Assembly (NCBI RefSeq): GCF_000429025.1
Contig: NZ_AUBB01000020.1
Span: 186,001-250,000 of the forward strand
Length of the DNA stretch: 64,000 bases
DNA from: Actinospineispora spinosispora DSM 44797
Lineage (GTDB): Bacteria; Actinomycetota; Actinomycetes; Mycobacteriales; Pseudonocardiaceae
Reading direction: 5' to 3'
Below the pieces are notes generated by a model. The model did no database searches. It was not told the origin of the DNA and was given only the letters and a program-made list of their open reading frames with translations. The position numbers and the translations under genes are program-made. Below, piece after piece: positions 1-28,500 of the stretch. Each line of letters opens with the position of its first letter. Positions within the stretch are counted from its first letter, which is position 1.

Positions 1-16497
<16,497 letters not shown>

Positions 16498-16543
16498 CTG
16501 TGGAACCCCAAGCTTTCCGAAGCGGTCAACGGATTCGGCCATG

Positions 16544-19500
16544 TCAGTGGATGCCGAGCGTCTTGCCGATGAAGTCGAAGACCTCTTCATCGGAGGAGGA
16601 GTCGAGGCTCTCGGCGGCCGCCGCCGAGCGGGTGCCGGTGGTGGTGTCCTTCCAGCGGGCGACGACGGCCTCGAGCCGTGCCGTGATCCGCGCCGTCTCG
16701 TCGTCCTCGCCGACGGTCGCGGCGAGGAGGGTCTCGAGCCTGTCGAGCTCGGCCAGCACCGGCTGGGAGGGCGACATCCCCTCCGGGACCAGGAGCGAGC
16801 GCAGGTGCGCGGCCACGGCGACGGGCGTCGTGTGGTCGAACAGCAGGGTCGCCGACAGCCGCCGACCGATCGCGGCACCGAGCCGGTCACGCAGCTCGAT
16901 GGCGGTCAGCGAGTCGGCACCCAGGTCGCTGAAAGCCCGGTCGGGCGGAAGGTCGTCGGGTGAGGGGTAGCTGAGCACCCCCGCCGCCTCGGACCGGACC
17001 AGCTCCACCAGCAGCTGCTCCTGCTCGGCTCGGGGCAGGGGCAGCAGCTGCTCGGTGAGGGCGCTCCGGCCGCCGCCCGCCGGGTCGTCCGCTTCGGGGC
17101 CGCCGCCCGCCAGCGCCAGTACAACCTCGGGCAGCCCCTCGATCAGGGCGCTGGGCCTGCGCAGGGTGAAGGCCGGGGCGAACACGGTCCAGTCGACATC
17201 GACCACCGTGACCAGTGCCTCGCCGGCGTCGAGGACCTGGCCGAGAGCTCGGATTCCCTGTGCCGGGTCCAGCAGCCGCAGCCCACGTCGGACCATCTGG
17301 GCCTTGCCCTCGTGGTCGCTCATGCCGCCGCCGTCCCACGGACCCCATGCGACGCAGGTTGAGGGCAGGCCCCGGCCCCGGCGGTTCTCGGTCAGCGCGT
17401 CGAGGAACGCGTTGACGGCGGCGTAGCCCGGCTGCAGGCCACTGCCCCAGGTCGCGGAGATCGAGGAGAAGAGCACAAACGCGTCGAGGTCGAGGCCGCG
17501 CGTCAGCTCGTCGAGATGCATCGTGCCGGCCGTCTTGACGGCCGCCAGCTCGGCGAGCTCGGCCAATGTGGTGTCGCGCAGCGCGGTCGCCTGTCCGGCA
17601 CCGGCGGCATGCAGGACCGAGGTCAGCGGCGGGCCACCGACGGCGATCCAGGCCAGCAGCCCGGCGACGTCAGGGCGATGGGCGACATCGGCCGCAACGA
17701 CGCCGACCGCGGTTCCCTCGGCGGCAAGCTCGGCGGCGAGCGCCACCGCACCCTGCGCGCCCACGCCGGAGCGGCTGGTCAGGACGACCCGTGGAGCACC
17801 CCTGCCGGCCAGCCAGCGGGCCGTGTGCCCGCCGATCGACCCGGTGCCCCCGGTGATCAGCACCGTGCCACGCGGTGTCCAGGACCCGTCCCGCCTCGGC
17901 CGGGGTGCCCGCTCCAGCCGCCGGGCCCGGATACCCGCGCCGCGCAGCGCCACCTGGTCCTCGCCGCTGCCGGCCAACACCGCGCAGAGCCGGTCGGCGG
18001 TCCGGTCGTCGAGCGCGGCCGGCAGGTCGATCAGGCCACCCCAGCGTTCGGGGTGTTCCAGGCCGACCACCAGGCCGAGGCCCCAGACCTGGGCCTGCAG
18101 CGGGTTGGCCAGCAGTTCGGCAGGCTCGGCGGCCACAGCCTGGGAGGTGAGCACCCACAGCGGCGCCTCGACCTCCACATCGCCCAGCGCCTGGACCAGG
18201 CCCATGGTCGCGGCCAGTCCCGCCGTCACCGTCGGCCGGTCGACCAGCGGCGTCTCGTCGAGGGCCAGCAGCGAGAGGACGCCGGCCACCCCGGAGTTGC
18301 CGGCCAGGTCGAGCTCCTCGGCGAGTGCCTGCCGGGTCGTGTTGTCCTTGTCGACGCGGGTGACAACGACCTCGGCGCCGCGCTCGGTCAGCGCCATGGC
18401 ACAGCGCTCGGCCGGCTCGTCGCCGGCCGCGCCGGTCACGACCAGCCATGTCCCGGAGAGCGTGACGGGGTCGGCGTCCGCGACCGGAGCCCAGGAGACC
18501 CGGTAGCGCCAGGCGTCGGTGGCCGATCGGTCCCGTTCGCGGCGGCGCCAGGAGGCGAGCACCGGAACCAGCTCACCCAGCCCGGGGTCGTCGGTGGCGA
18601 GCGTCTCGGACAGTGCCAGCTGGTCGCCGGACTCGATCGCGGCCCAGAACCGTGCCTCGGCCTCACCGACCGTGTGGTCGTCGCCGGACCCGTTGGTCAC
18701 CCCGAGCCGGAGCTTGTGCGGACCGAGCGGCCAGAACCGTTGCTGCCCGAAGGCGTAGGTGGGAAGGTCCACCCGGTTCCCGGCCGGCAGGACCACCGTC
18801 CAGTCGACAGCGGCTCCCCGCACGTGAGCGCGGGCCAGCGCGGTCAGTACCGCGTCGTGGGCGGCCGTCCGGGCCCGCAGCAGCGGGATGAACTCCGGCT
18901 CGGCGCCGCGAGCCGGTTCGTCTCCGGTCGGGGTCGCGTCGGGGCCGGGCAGCGCTGCCTGCCCCATCGCCGAGAGCGTGCCGTCCGGACCGATCTCGAG
19001 GAAGATCGACACGCCATGGCCGGCCAGCGAGGCGACGGCGTCGGCGAACCGGACCGCCCGCCGAGCCTGGGCCGGCCAGTAGCCGCCGTCCGGGGCGGTC
19101 AGTAGCGCACCGTCACACGCTCCGGCCCAGGTGACCGTCGGTGTCCCGTGCTCGAGGTCCGCCGCGACCCGCCCGAGCTCGTCCAGTACCGGATCCATCC
19201 GGGCCGAGTGGAACGCGTGGCTGACCCGCAGCCGCCGCACCCGCCTGCCCCGCTCCCGCCACGTCCGCGCCACCTCCTCGACGGCCTCGGTGTCCCCCGA
19301 GACCACCACGGCGGACGGACCGTTCACCGCCGCGATCTCGACCCCGGGAACGCCCTCCAGCGTCTCCGTCACCTCGGCCTCACTCGCCTCCAGCGCGGCC
19401 ATCGCACCGCCGGTGGGCAGGGCCTGCATGAGCCGAGCCCGCGCCGCGACGAGCCGGCTCGCGTCGGCGAGGGACAGCACCCCGGCCGCGTGGGCCGCCG

Positions 19501-22500
19501 CGATCTCCCCCACCGAGTGGCCGGCCACCGCGTCCGGCACGATCCCGGCCGAGGCCAGCAGTGCGACCAGACCGACCTCGACCGCGAACAGCCCGGTCTG
19601 CGCGTAGACCGTCTGATCCGCCCGTTCCTGGTCGTGCCCGGTCCCGAGCACGACCTCCCGGATCGGCAGCCCCAGCTCGGTTTCCAGGCATACGCAGGCC
19701 TGGTCGAACGCCGCCGCGAAGGCCGGCGAGGCCGCGTGCAGGTCGCGCCCCATGCCGGCCCGCTGCGCGCCCTGGCCCGCGAACAGGAACCCGATCTTGG
19801 GGCGGCCTGCCGGCACCGCACCGCGCACCACCGAAGGCGCCGACGCGTCGGCGGCCAGCGCGCGCAGGCCAGAGGTCAGCGTCTCGCGGTCGGCGCCAAG
19901 GACCACCGCCCGGTGCTCGAACGGCGACCGGGAGGTGGCCAGCGACCAGCCGACATCAGTGATGTCGACCTGGTCCGGACCGGTCGGGGCGGAGACGAAG
20001 TCGGCCAGCCGCGCGGCCTGAGCCAGCAGCCCGGCCGGCGTGCGCCCGGACACCACCCAGACCCGTGAACCATTGGTGAGCAAGGCCGGCCGGGCCGGCT
20101 CGGTCGAGGTGACCGGGTCGCCGGGGGCCTCCTCGAGGATGGCGTGGGCATTGGTGCCGCTGATCCCGAACGCCGAGACCCCGGCCCGGCGCGGGCGCCC
20201 GTTCACCGGCCAGTCGACCGTCTCGCTCAGCAGCCGCACCTGTCCCGCCGACCAGTCGACGTGCGGTGACGGCTCCTCGCTGTGCAGGCTGCGCGGGAGC
20301 TTCCGGTGCCGCAGGGCCAGCACCATCTTCATCACACCCGCGACCCCGGCGGCGGCCTGGGTGTGACCGATGTTCGACTTGACCGAGCCGAGCCACAGCG
20401 GCCGGTCCTCCGGGCGGTCCTGCCCGTAGGTGGCGAGCAGGGCCTGGGCCTCGATCGGGTCACCGAGCGGCGTGCCGGTGCCGTGCGCCTCCACGACGTC
20501 GACGTCCGCCGGTGACAGCCGCGCGTTGGCGAGCGCGGCCCGGATCACCCGTTGCTGTGAAGGCCCGTTGGGGGCGGTCAGCCCGTTGGACGCGCCGTCC
20601 TGGTTCGTCGCGCTGTCGCGGACCACGGCCAGTACCTCGTGGCCGAGGCGCCGGGCATCGGAGAGCCGCTCGAGCACGAGCATGCCAACGCCCTCGGCCA
20701 TCCCCATGCCGTCCGCGTCGGCACCGAACGCCTTGGAGCGGCCGTCCGGGGCCAGCCCACGCTGCCGGGAGAACACCACGAGGTCCCAGGGGGTCGCCAT
20801 GATGGTGACTCCGCCTGCCAACGCCAGCGTGCACTCGCCGGAACGCAGGGCCTGGGCGGCCAGATGCAGGGCGACCAGGGACGACGAGCAGGCGGTGTCG
20901 ATCGTGACGGCGGGGCCCTCCAGCCCGAGGGTGTAGGCCACCCGGCCGGAGATCACGCTGGTTGCGTTGCCGGCCATCAGGTGGCCTTCCAGTCCGTCCG
21001 CGCCCTCCGCGCCGGTCTGCTGTCCCACCGACGCGTAACCAGAGCTGTAGCCGCCGACGAACACCCCGGTCCGTGACCCACGCAGCGAGCCCGGCTCGAT
21101 GCCCGCGCGTTCCAAGCCTTCCCATGAGGTCTCCAGCAACAGGCGCTGCTGGGGATCCATCGCCATCGCCTCCCGAGGGCTGATCCCGAAGAACCCCGGG
21201 TCGAACAGCCCGGCCTCGTGCACAAAGCCGCCTGCCCGCACGTACGTCGTCCCGCTGTGGCCGGGATCGGCGTGGTAGAGGCCGTCCAGGTCCCAGCCCC
21301 GGTCGGTCGGGAACCCGGAGATGGCGTCCGTACCGGAGACGAGCAGGTCCCAGAGCTGGTCCGGGGTGCGAACGCCGCCGGGGAACCGGCAGCCCATGCC
21401 CACGATGGCGATCGGCTCACCCGCGGCGGCCGCTGTCGTCACCGGCGCGTCGGTCGCGGACCGGTCGCCCAGCAGTTCCGCCCGGAGATGCTCGGCCAGT
21501 GCCGTCGGCGTCGGATAGTCGAACAGGAGGCTGGCCGGCAGCCGGAGACCGGCGGCCGCGCTGAGCCGGTTGCGCAGCTCCACGGCGGTCAACGAGTCGA
21601 ACCCGAGATCGCTGAACGCCCTGCCGGCCTCGACTCCGTCCGGCGAGGGATAGGCCAGCACCTCGGCCGCGACGGCCTGGACCAGGCCGACCAGCTTCGG
21701 TACCTGCCCGGCCCGAGGGAGGGTGAGCAGCTGTCCGACCAGCTCGTCCCTGGTCACCCGCGCGCCGTCGCGGGCTGTGGCGCCGGACGCGGCCGTCATC
21801 CGCTGGATCTCGGCCAGGTCGCGCAGCAACGGTGCCCGCTGCATCTCGTGCTCGCTGCCGGCGGACTCGATCACCGCCCAGTCGATGTCCATGACGGTGA
21901 GCGCGCTGTCGGGGCCGAGGAGCGCGTCGGCCAGTGCCTGGACCGCGAGCCGCGGCTCCATCAGCACCTCCCAGCGGTTGCGGCTCAGCCGCTGCCGGGT
22001 CGCTTCGCTGGCCTGCGCGACACCGCCTCCCGCCCACGGCCCCCACGCCACCGACAGCGCGGGCTGACCGAGGGCACGCCGGTGCTGGGCCAGTGCGTCG
22101 AGGTAGGCGTTGGCGGCCGCGTAGTTGCCCTGGCCGCCGGCTCCGAAGGTCGCCGCCGCCGAGGAGAACAGCACGAAGGCGTCGAGCTCGAGACCGGCCG
22201 TCAGCTCGTCCAGCAGCGCGGCGCTGCCGGCCTTGGCCGCGAGCACGGGCGCCAACCGGGCCGGGTCGAGCCGGTCGAGCACGCCGTTGTCGACGACACC
22301 GGCGGTGTGCAGCACACCGGTCAGCTCGTCGCCGGTCGCCGCGATCCGGGCCAGGACCCCGGACAGGTCGCCTCGGTCGCCGGTGTCGCCGGCCAGCACC
22401 GCGACGGTCGTACCGGCGGCCGCCAGCTCCGCGGCCAACGCGGCGGTGCCCGTCGACGCGGCGCCCGAGCGGCTGAGAAGCACCACCCTCGGAGCGCCTC

Positions 22501-25500
22501 TGTCGGCCACCCAGCGGGCCACGTGTCGACCGATCGCACCGGTGCCGCCGGTGATCAGGATGCTGCCCCGAGGGGTCCACGGCGCGGCGTCCGTGTCGTG
22601 CCGAGGGGCGTGGGTCAACCGCCTGCCCCGGATGCCGTCCGCTCTGATCGCGACCTGGTCCTCGTCGAGGCCTGCCAGCACGGCGGCCAGCCGCGCGCCG
22701 GCCGGCTGGTCCAGGTCGGCGGGAAGATCGACGAGCCCGCCCCAGCGGTCGGGGTGTTCCAGTGCCGCGACCCGGCAGAGGCCCCACGTCTGTGCCTGCG
22801 GCAGGCCGGTCAGGGTCTCCTCGGGCGCGGTCGACACCGCGCCGGACGTCGCCACCCACAGCGGGGCCGCGACCTCGGCGTCACCGAGCGCCTGGACCAG
22901 GGCCAAGGTCGCGGCGAGCCCGACGGGCACGGCAGGCGATCCGGCCAGCGGGGTCTCCTCCAGCGCCAGCAGGGACAGCACACCGGCCGGCGGCCTCTGC
23001 TCGGCGACGGAACGAATCCGAGCTGCCAGCCCCTCCCGATCCGCGTCGGCCGCGGCCAGACAGATCCGCTCCACCTGAGCGCCTTGCGCGGTCAGGAGCC
23101 GGTCGACCGCCTCGGACCTGTCCGCGTCGGCCTCGCCCGCGACGAGGAGCCAGGTTCCCGCCAGCCGTGTCGTGCCCGGCTCGGCGACCGGGACCCAGGC
23201 GTCGCGGTAGCGCCAGTCGTCCGGCACCGAGCCGGCCCTGCGCGCCGGGGTCGGGCGCGCGCCGACCGGGTCCAGCCAGTACGACTGCCGCTGGAAGGCG
23301 TACGTGGGCAGCTCCACGACTGTTCCGGCCGTCAGCACTCGGGCCCAGTCGACGTTCACCCCGCGCACGTGCACCTGGGCCAGCGAAGCCAGGAACCGGG
23401 CGGCCCCGCTGTTCTCGCGTTCCACCGTCCCCGCGATGAGTGGGGAGCCCGGGACCTCGGCCTCCTCGAGCGTCTCCGCGATCGCCCCGGTCAGCACCGG
23501 ATGCGGGGACACCTCGACGAACGTCCGGCACCCCGCCTCGGCCAGCGCCAGGGTGGCGTCCTGGAAGCACACCCGGTCGCGCACGTTCGCGTACCAGTAC
23601 GCCGCGTCGAGCTCCGGGCCGTCGACCCGGCGACCGGTCACCGAGGAGAACAGCGCCGCCCGACCCGGTCGCGGCTCGAGATCGGCCAAGTCGCGGACCA
23701 AGCCGTCGCGCAGCGGTTCGACCAGCGCCGAATGGGCCACGAAATCGGTCTGCGGGATCTGCCAGCGCATGACCCGCCGTGCCGACAGCTCCCGCTCCAG
23801 CTCGACCAGGGCGTCCAGGTCACCGGAGACGACCGTGGTCGCCGGACCGTTGACGGCGGCCACGGAGAGCCGTCGCGCCCAGCTGTCGTTCCCGGCCAGC
23901 AGCGCCTCGACCGAGGCGACCGGCATCACCACCGAGAGCATCCCGGCCGACGCCGCCAGCCCGGAGAGGGCCCGGCTGCGCACGGCGACCACCTTCGCCG
24001 CGTCCTGGAGAGACAGGATTCCGGCGACGCAGGCCGCCGCGATCTCACCCTGGCTGTGCCCGACAACGGCATCCGGGTGCACGCCCGCGGCCTCCCAGAC
24101 CGCGGCCAACGACACCATCACGGCCCACAGCAGGGGCTGCACGACGTCGGCACGTTCGAGCCCCGGCGCACCCTCGTGGCCGGCCAGCACGGCGTCCAGC
24201 GACCAGTCGACGTGCGGTTCCAGCGCCGCACCGCACTCGGCGAGCCGCGCCGCGAAGACCGGCGAGGACGCCGCCAGCTCCCGACCCATTCCAGCCCATT
24301 GCGCTCCCTGACCAGGGAATACGAATACGATCCCGCCGACTCCACCGCTGGAGGCCACCCCGGTCGTCACCCCGGGGTCGCGGCGCTGCGCGACCAGTGC
24401 GGACAGCCCGGCCAGTAGCGCATCACGGTCCGCCCCGATCACCGCGGCCCGGTGGTCGAGTGCCGCCCGCGACACGGTCAGCGACCACCCCACGTCGCCA
24501 GGAGCCAGCTCCGGGCGGGCCGTGGCATACGAAGCCAGCCGCTCAGCCTGTGCCACCAGCCCGGCTTCCGAACGGGCCGACAGCAGCCAGACCGGTGGCG
24601 CGGGCAATAGCACGGACGGCACAGGCTCGCAGGCGCTGGACACGGGTTCGTCGACCGGTGCCGGGTACTCGCCGGCCGGGGCCTCTTCGAGGATGACGTG
24701 GGCATTGGTTCCGCTGATCCCGAACGCGGACACACCGGCCCGGCGCGGCCGGTCACCCGACGGCCACGCACACGCGTGCGTCAGCAGCTCGATGTCACCG
24801 GCGGACCAGTCCACGTGCGGGGACCGCTCACCCGCGTGCAGCGTGCGCGGCAGCAGCCCGTGCCGCAGTGCCAACACCATCTTGATCAGCCCGGCCGTCC
24901 CGGCGGCCTGCTGGGTGTGGCCGATGTTCGACTTCACCGAGCCCAGCCGCAACGGCCGGCCCTCCGGCCGGTCCTGGCCGTAGGTCGCCAGCAGGGCCTG
25001 AGCCTCGATCGGGTCGCCCAACGGGGTCCCGGTGCCGTGGGCCTCGACCGCGTCGACGTCGGCGGCACTCAGCCCCGCGCTGGCCAGGGCGGCCCGGATC
25101 ACCCGTTGCTGGGAGGGGCCGTTCGGCGCGGTCAGCCCGTTGGAGGCACCGTCCTGGTTGACCGCGCTACCCGCCACCACGGCGAGCACCCGGTGCCCGG
25201 CGCGGCGGGCATCGGAAAGTCGCTCCAGTACGACCATGCCCGCGCCCTCGGCGACACCCATGCCGTCGGCCCCGGCGCCGAACGCCTTGCACCGCCCGTC
25301 CGGGGCCAACCCCAGCTGACGGCTGAAGTCGGTGAACATGACCGGGCTGGCCGTCACGAACACGGCTCCGGCCAGCGCCAGCGTGCACTCGCCCGACCGG
25401 AGCGCGGCGGCGGCCAGGTGCAGCGCGACCAGGCCGGAGGAACACGCCGTGTCGACGGTCAGCGCCGGTCCCTCCAGACCGAGGAGGTAGGCCACCCGTC

Positions 25501-28500
25501 CGGACAGCACACTGGTCGCGGTACCGGTCACCAGTCCGCCGTCGAACGCGCCGTCGGACTGCTCGGTGCCGTAGCGCGTTGCGGTGCCGCCGGCGAACAC
25601 CCCGGTCCGGCTGCCGCGCAGCGACGTGGGGTCGATGGAGGCCCGTTCGAGCGCCTCCCACGACGTCTCCAGCACCAGGCGTTGCTGCGGGTCCATGGTG
25701 AGGGCCTCACGCGGGCTGATCCCGAAGAAGCCGGCGTCGAACTCGTCCGCCGCGTGCAGGAACCCGCCGAGCTGGATGTGGGAGGTGCCCTCACGGTCCG
25801 GATCGGGATCGAACAGTTCCTCGGTGTGCCAGCCTCGGTTGCGCGGGAACTCACCGATCGCGTCGGTCCCCTCGGCGAGCAGCTCCCAGAATCCCTCGGG
25901 GGTGTCGACCCCGCCGGGGTACCTGCAGCCGATGCCGACGATGGCGATCGGCTCGCCGGGATCCGCCGGCGCCGAATGCCCGGCGGCACGGTCGGCGTCC
26001 CGCCCGTCCCCGGACAGCTGGGAGCGGAGGAACTCCGCGGCCGCCACCGGAGTCGGGTAGTCGAAGACCAGCGTGGCAGGCAGCCGCAGTCCGGTCGCGG
26101 CGTTGAGCCGGTCACGCAGCTCCACGGCGGTCAGGGAGTCGAAGCCGAGGTCGCTGAAGGCCCAGTCCGGTTGGACGTCGTCGAGTGAGGCATGGCCGAG
26201 GACGGCGGCGACCCTGGCCCGGGTCAGCTCGAGCAGGACGCGGGTCTGCTCTGCCTCGGGGAGACCGGCGAGCTGCCGTCCCAACGCCGTCCCCGAGGCC
26301 GGCACGTCGACCTCGGCATCGGCGAGCGAGCTCGACACCTCGGGCAGGCCGGCGAGCAGCGGGCTGGGGCGCCGCAGGGTGAAGGTCGCGGCGAACCGGG
26401 CCCAGTCGACGTCGACGACGGTCACCGCGGTGTCCGCGTTGTCGAGGCTCTGTCCCAGCGCGCGAATCCCCTGGGCCGGGTCCATGGGCCTCAGCCCGCG
26501 CCGCCGCATCCGCCGGCCGTCGTCACCGCTCGCCGGGCCATGGTCCGCCCACGGCCCCCACGCGAGCGACGTCGCCGCCAGCCCGATGCCGCGCCGGTGT
26601 GCGGCCAGGGCGTCGAGGTACGCGTTCGCCGCCGCGGCACCGGGCTGGCCGGCGCTGCCCCAGGTCGCGGCGATCGAGGAGAAGAGGACGAACGTGTCCA
26701 GGTCCAGGGACCGGGTGAGCTCGTCCAGCCAGATCGCGCCGCCGACCTTCTCGTCGAGGACGTCGGCCAGGTCGGTGACGGTCGTGTCGGCCACGGCGGT
26801 GGCCTGCTCGACCCCGGAGGTGTGGAACACCGCCGTCAGCGGCACCTCGTCGCGGCCGGCCCTGGCGAGCAGTCCGGCCGTCTCGTCCCGTCGAGCGACA
26901 TCGACGGCAAGAACGCTGACCGTGCTACCGGTGGTGGCCAGTGCGGCCGCGAGTTCGGCCGCGCCGGGCGCGCACGGGCCCGACCGGCCAGCCAGCACCA
27001 GATGCTCGGCACCGTTCTCGGCCAGCCAGCGGGCTGTCGTGTCGGCGATCGTGCCGGCGTCACCGGTGATCAGGGTGGCGCCCCGGGTCCCCCAGGTTCG
27101 GTCGCCGTCACGGGCGAGCGAGGCCCGCACCAGGCGGCGGGCCAGTGCCCCGGCACCTCGGATCGCGACCTGGTCCTCGCCGCACCCGGCAAGGACGGCG
27201 GCCAGTCGCGCCTCGGCCGGGTCGTCCAGCGTGGCGGGCAGATCGATGAGTCCACCCCAGCGGTCCGGGTGTTCGAGCGCGACGACCCGGCCAAGGCCCC
27301 AGACCTGCGACTGCACCAGCCCGGCCACTGCCTCGTCGGGTCTGGTCGCGACCGCCTCGCGGGTGAGAACCCACAGCGGCGCCTGGACCTCGGCGTCGCC
27401 CAGTGCCTGGACCAGCCCCAGCGTCGCGGCCAACCCGGAGGTGAGTACCGGTGACTCCGGCCGGGGCGCCTCGTCCAATGCCAGCATCGAGAGCACCCCG
27501 GCCGGCGGGGCGGCCCCGGTGGCCCGGCACTCGGTGAGCGTCTCGTCGATCCGGGCGGCTAGGACTGCCCGATCGAGCTCATCAGGGGCAAGCTCGACGA
27601 GGATCGGCCGGGCGCCCCGCGCGCTCAGCATCGACAGGTACCGGGAGCTCTCCTCACCGGCCGACGAGTCCGCGACCACGAGCCAGGTCCCAGCCGGCCG
27701 GGCCGGCCCCGTGTCGGGGATCGGTTCCCAGGAGACCTGGTAGCGCCAACCGACGGTCGCCGCCTCATGACGCTCGCGTTGCCGCCACGACCACAACGCC
27801 GGCAACACCTCACCGAGCGGTCGCGTGCCGTCCACGGCGAGCGTGCTGTCCAGTGTCGCCAGGTCACCGGCCTCGACCGCAGCCCAGAAACGCCGCTCCG
27901 CCTCGGTACTCTCAGCGTCCGGGGTCGTGCCGCCGGACGGCCTCGGTTGGGCCCAGAAGTGCTGCCGCGCGAAGGCGTACGTCGGGAGGGCGACCCGCCG
28001 CGTGGGCGGAAGCACGGCCGTCCAATCCACCGCGACGCCTCGGACGTGCGCCCCGGCGATGGCGGTCAGCACCGATTCCGCCGAGGCCACTCTCGGTCGC
28101 AGTACGGGAATGAAGTCCGCGCCGGGCACCGGGTCCTCTGGGCCGGCGATGGCGGACCGCCCCAGGCCGGACAGCGTCGAGTCGGGGCCGATCTCGAGGA
28201 ACACCGAGACGCCTTCGCCGGCCAGCGCGGTGACGGCGTCGGCAAACCGCACCGGCCGGCGGGCCTGCTCGGTCCAGTACCCCGGGTGCGGCTCGGTGAT
28301 CAGCTCGCCGGTCAGCGCCCCGGCCCAGGTGACCGTCGGCTCAGTGTGGTCCAGTCCGGCGGCGACCTCGGCCAGCTCCGCCAGCATCGGGTCCATCCGC
28401 GCCGAGTGGAACGCGTGGCTGACCCGCAGCCGCCGCACTCGTCGGCCGCGCTCCCGCCAGTCCTCGACGAGCTCGTCCACCCGCTCGGCATCACCGGACA

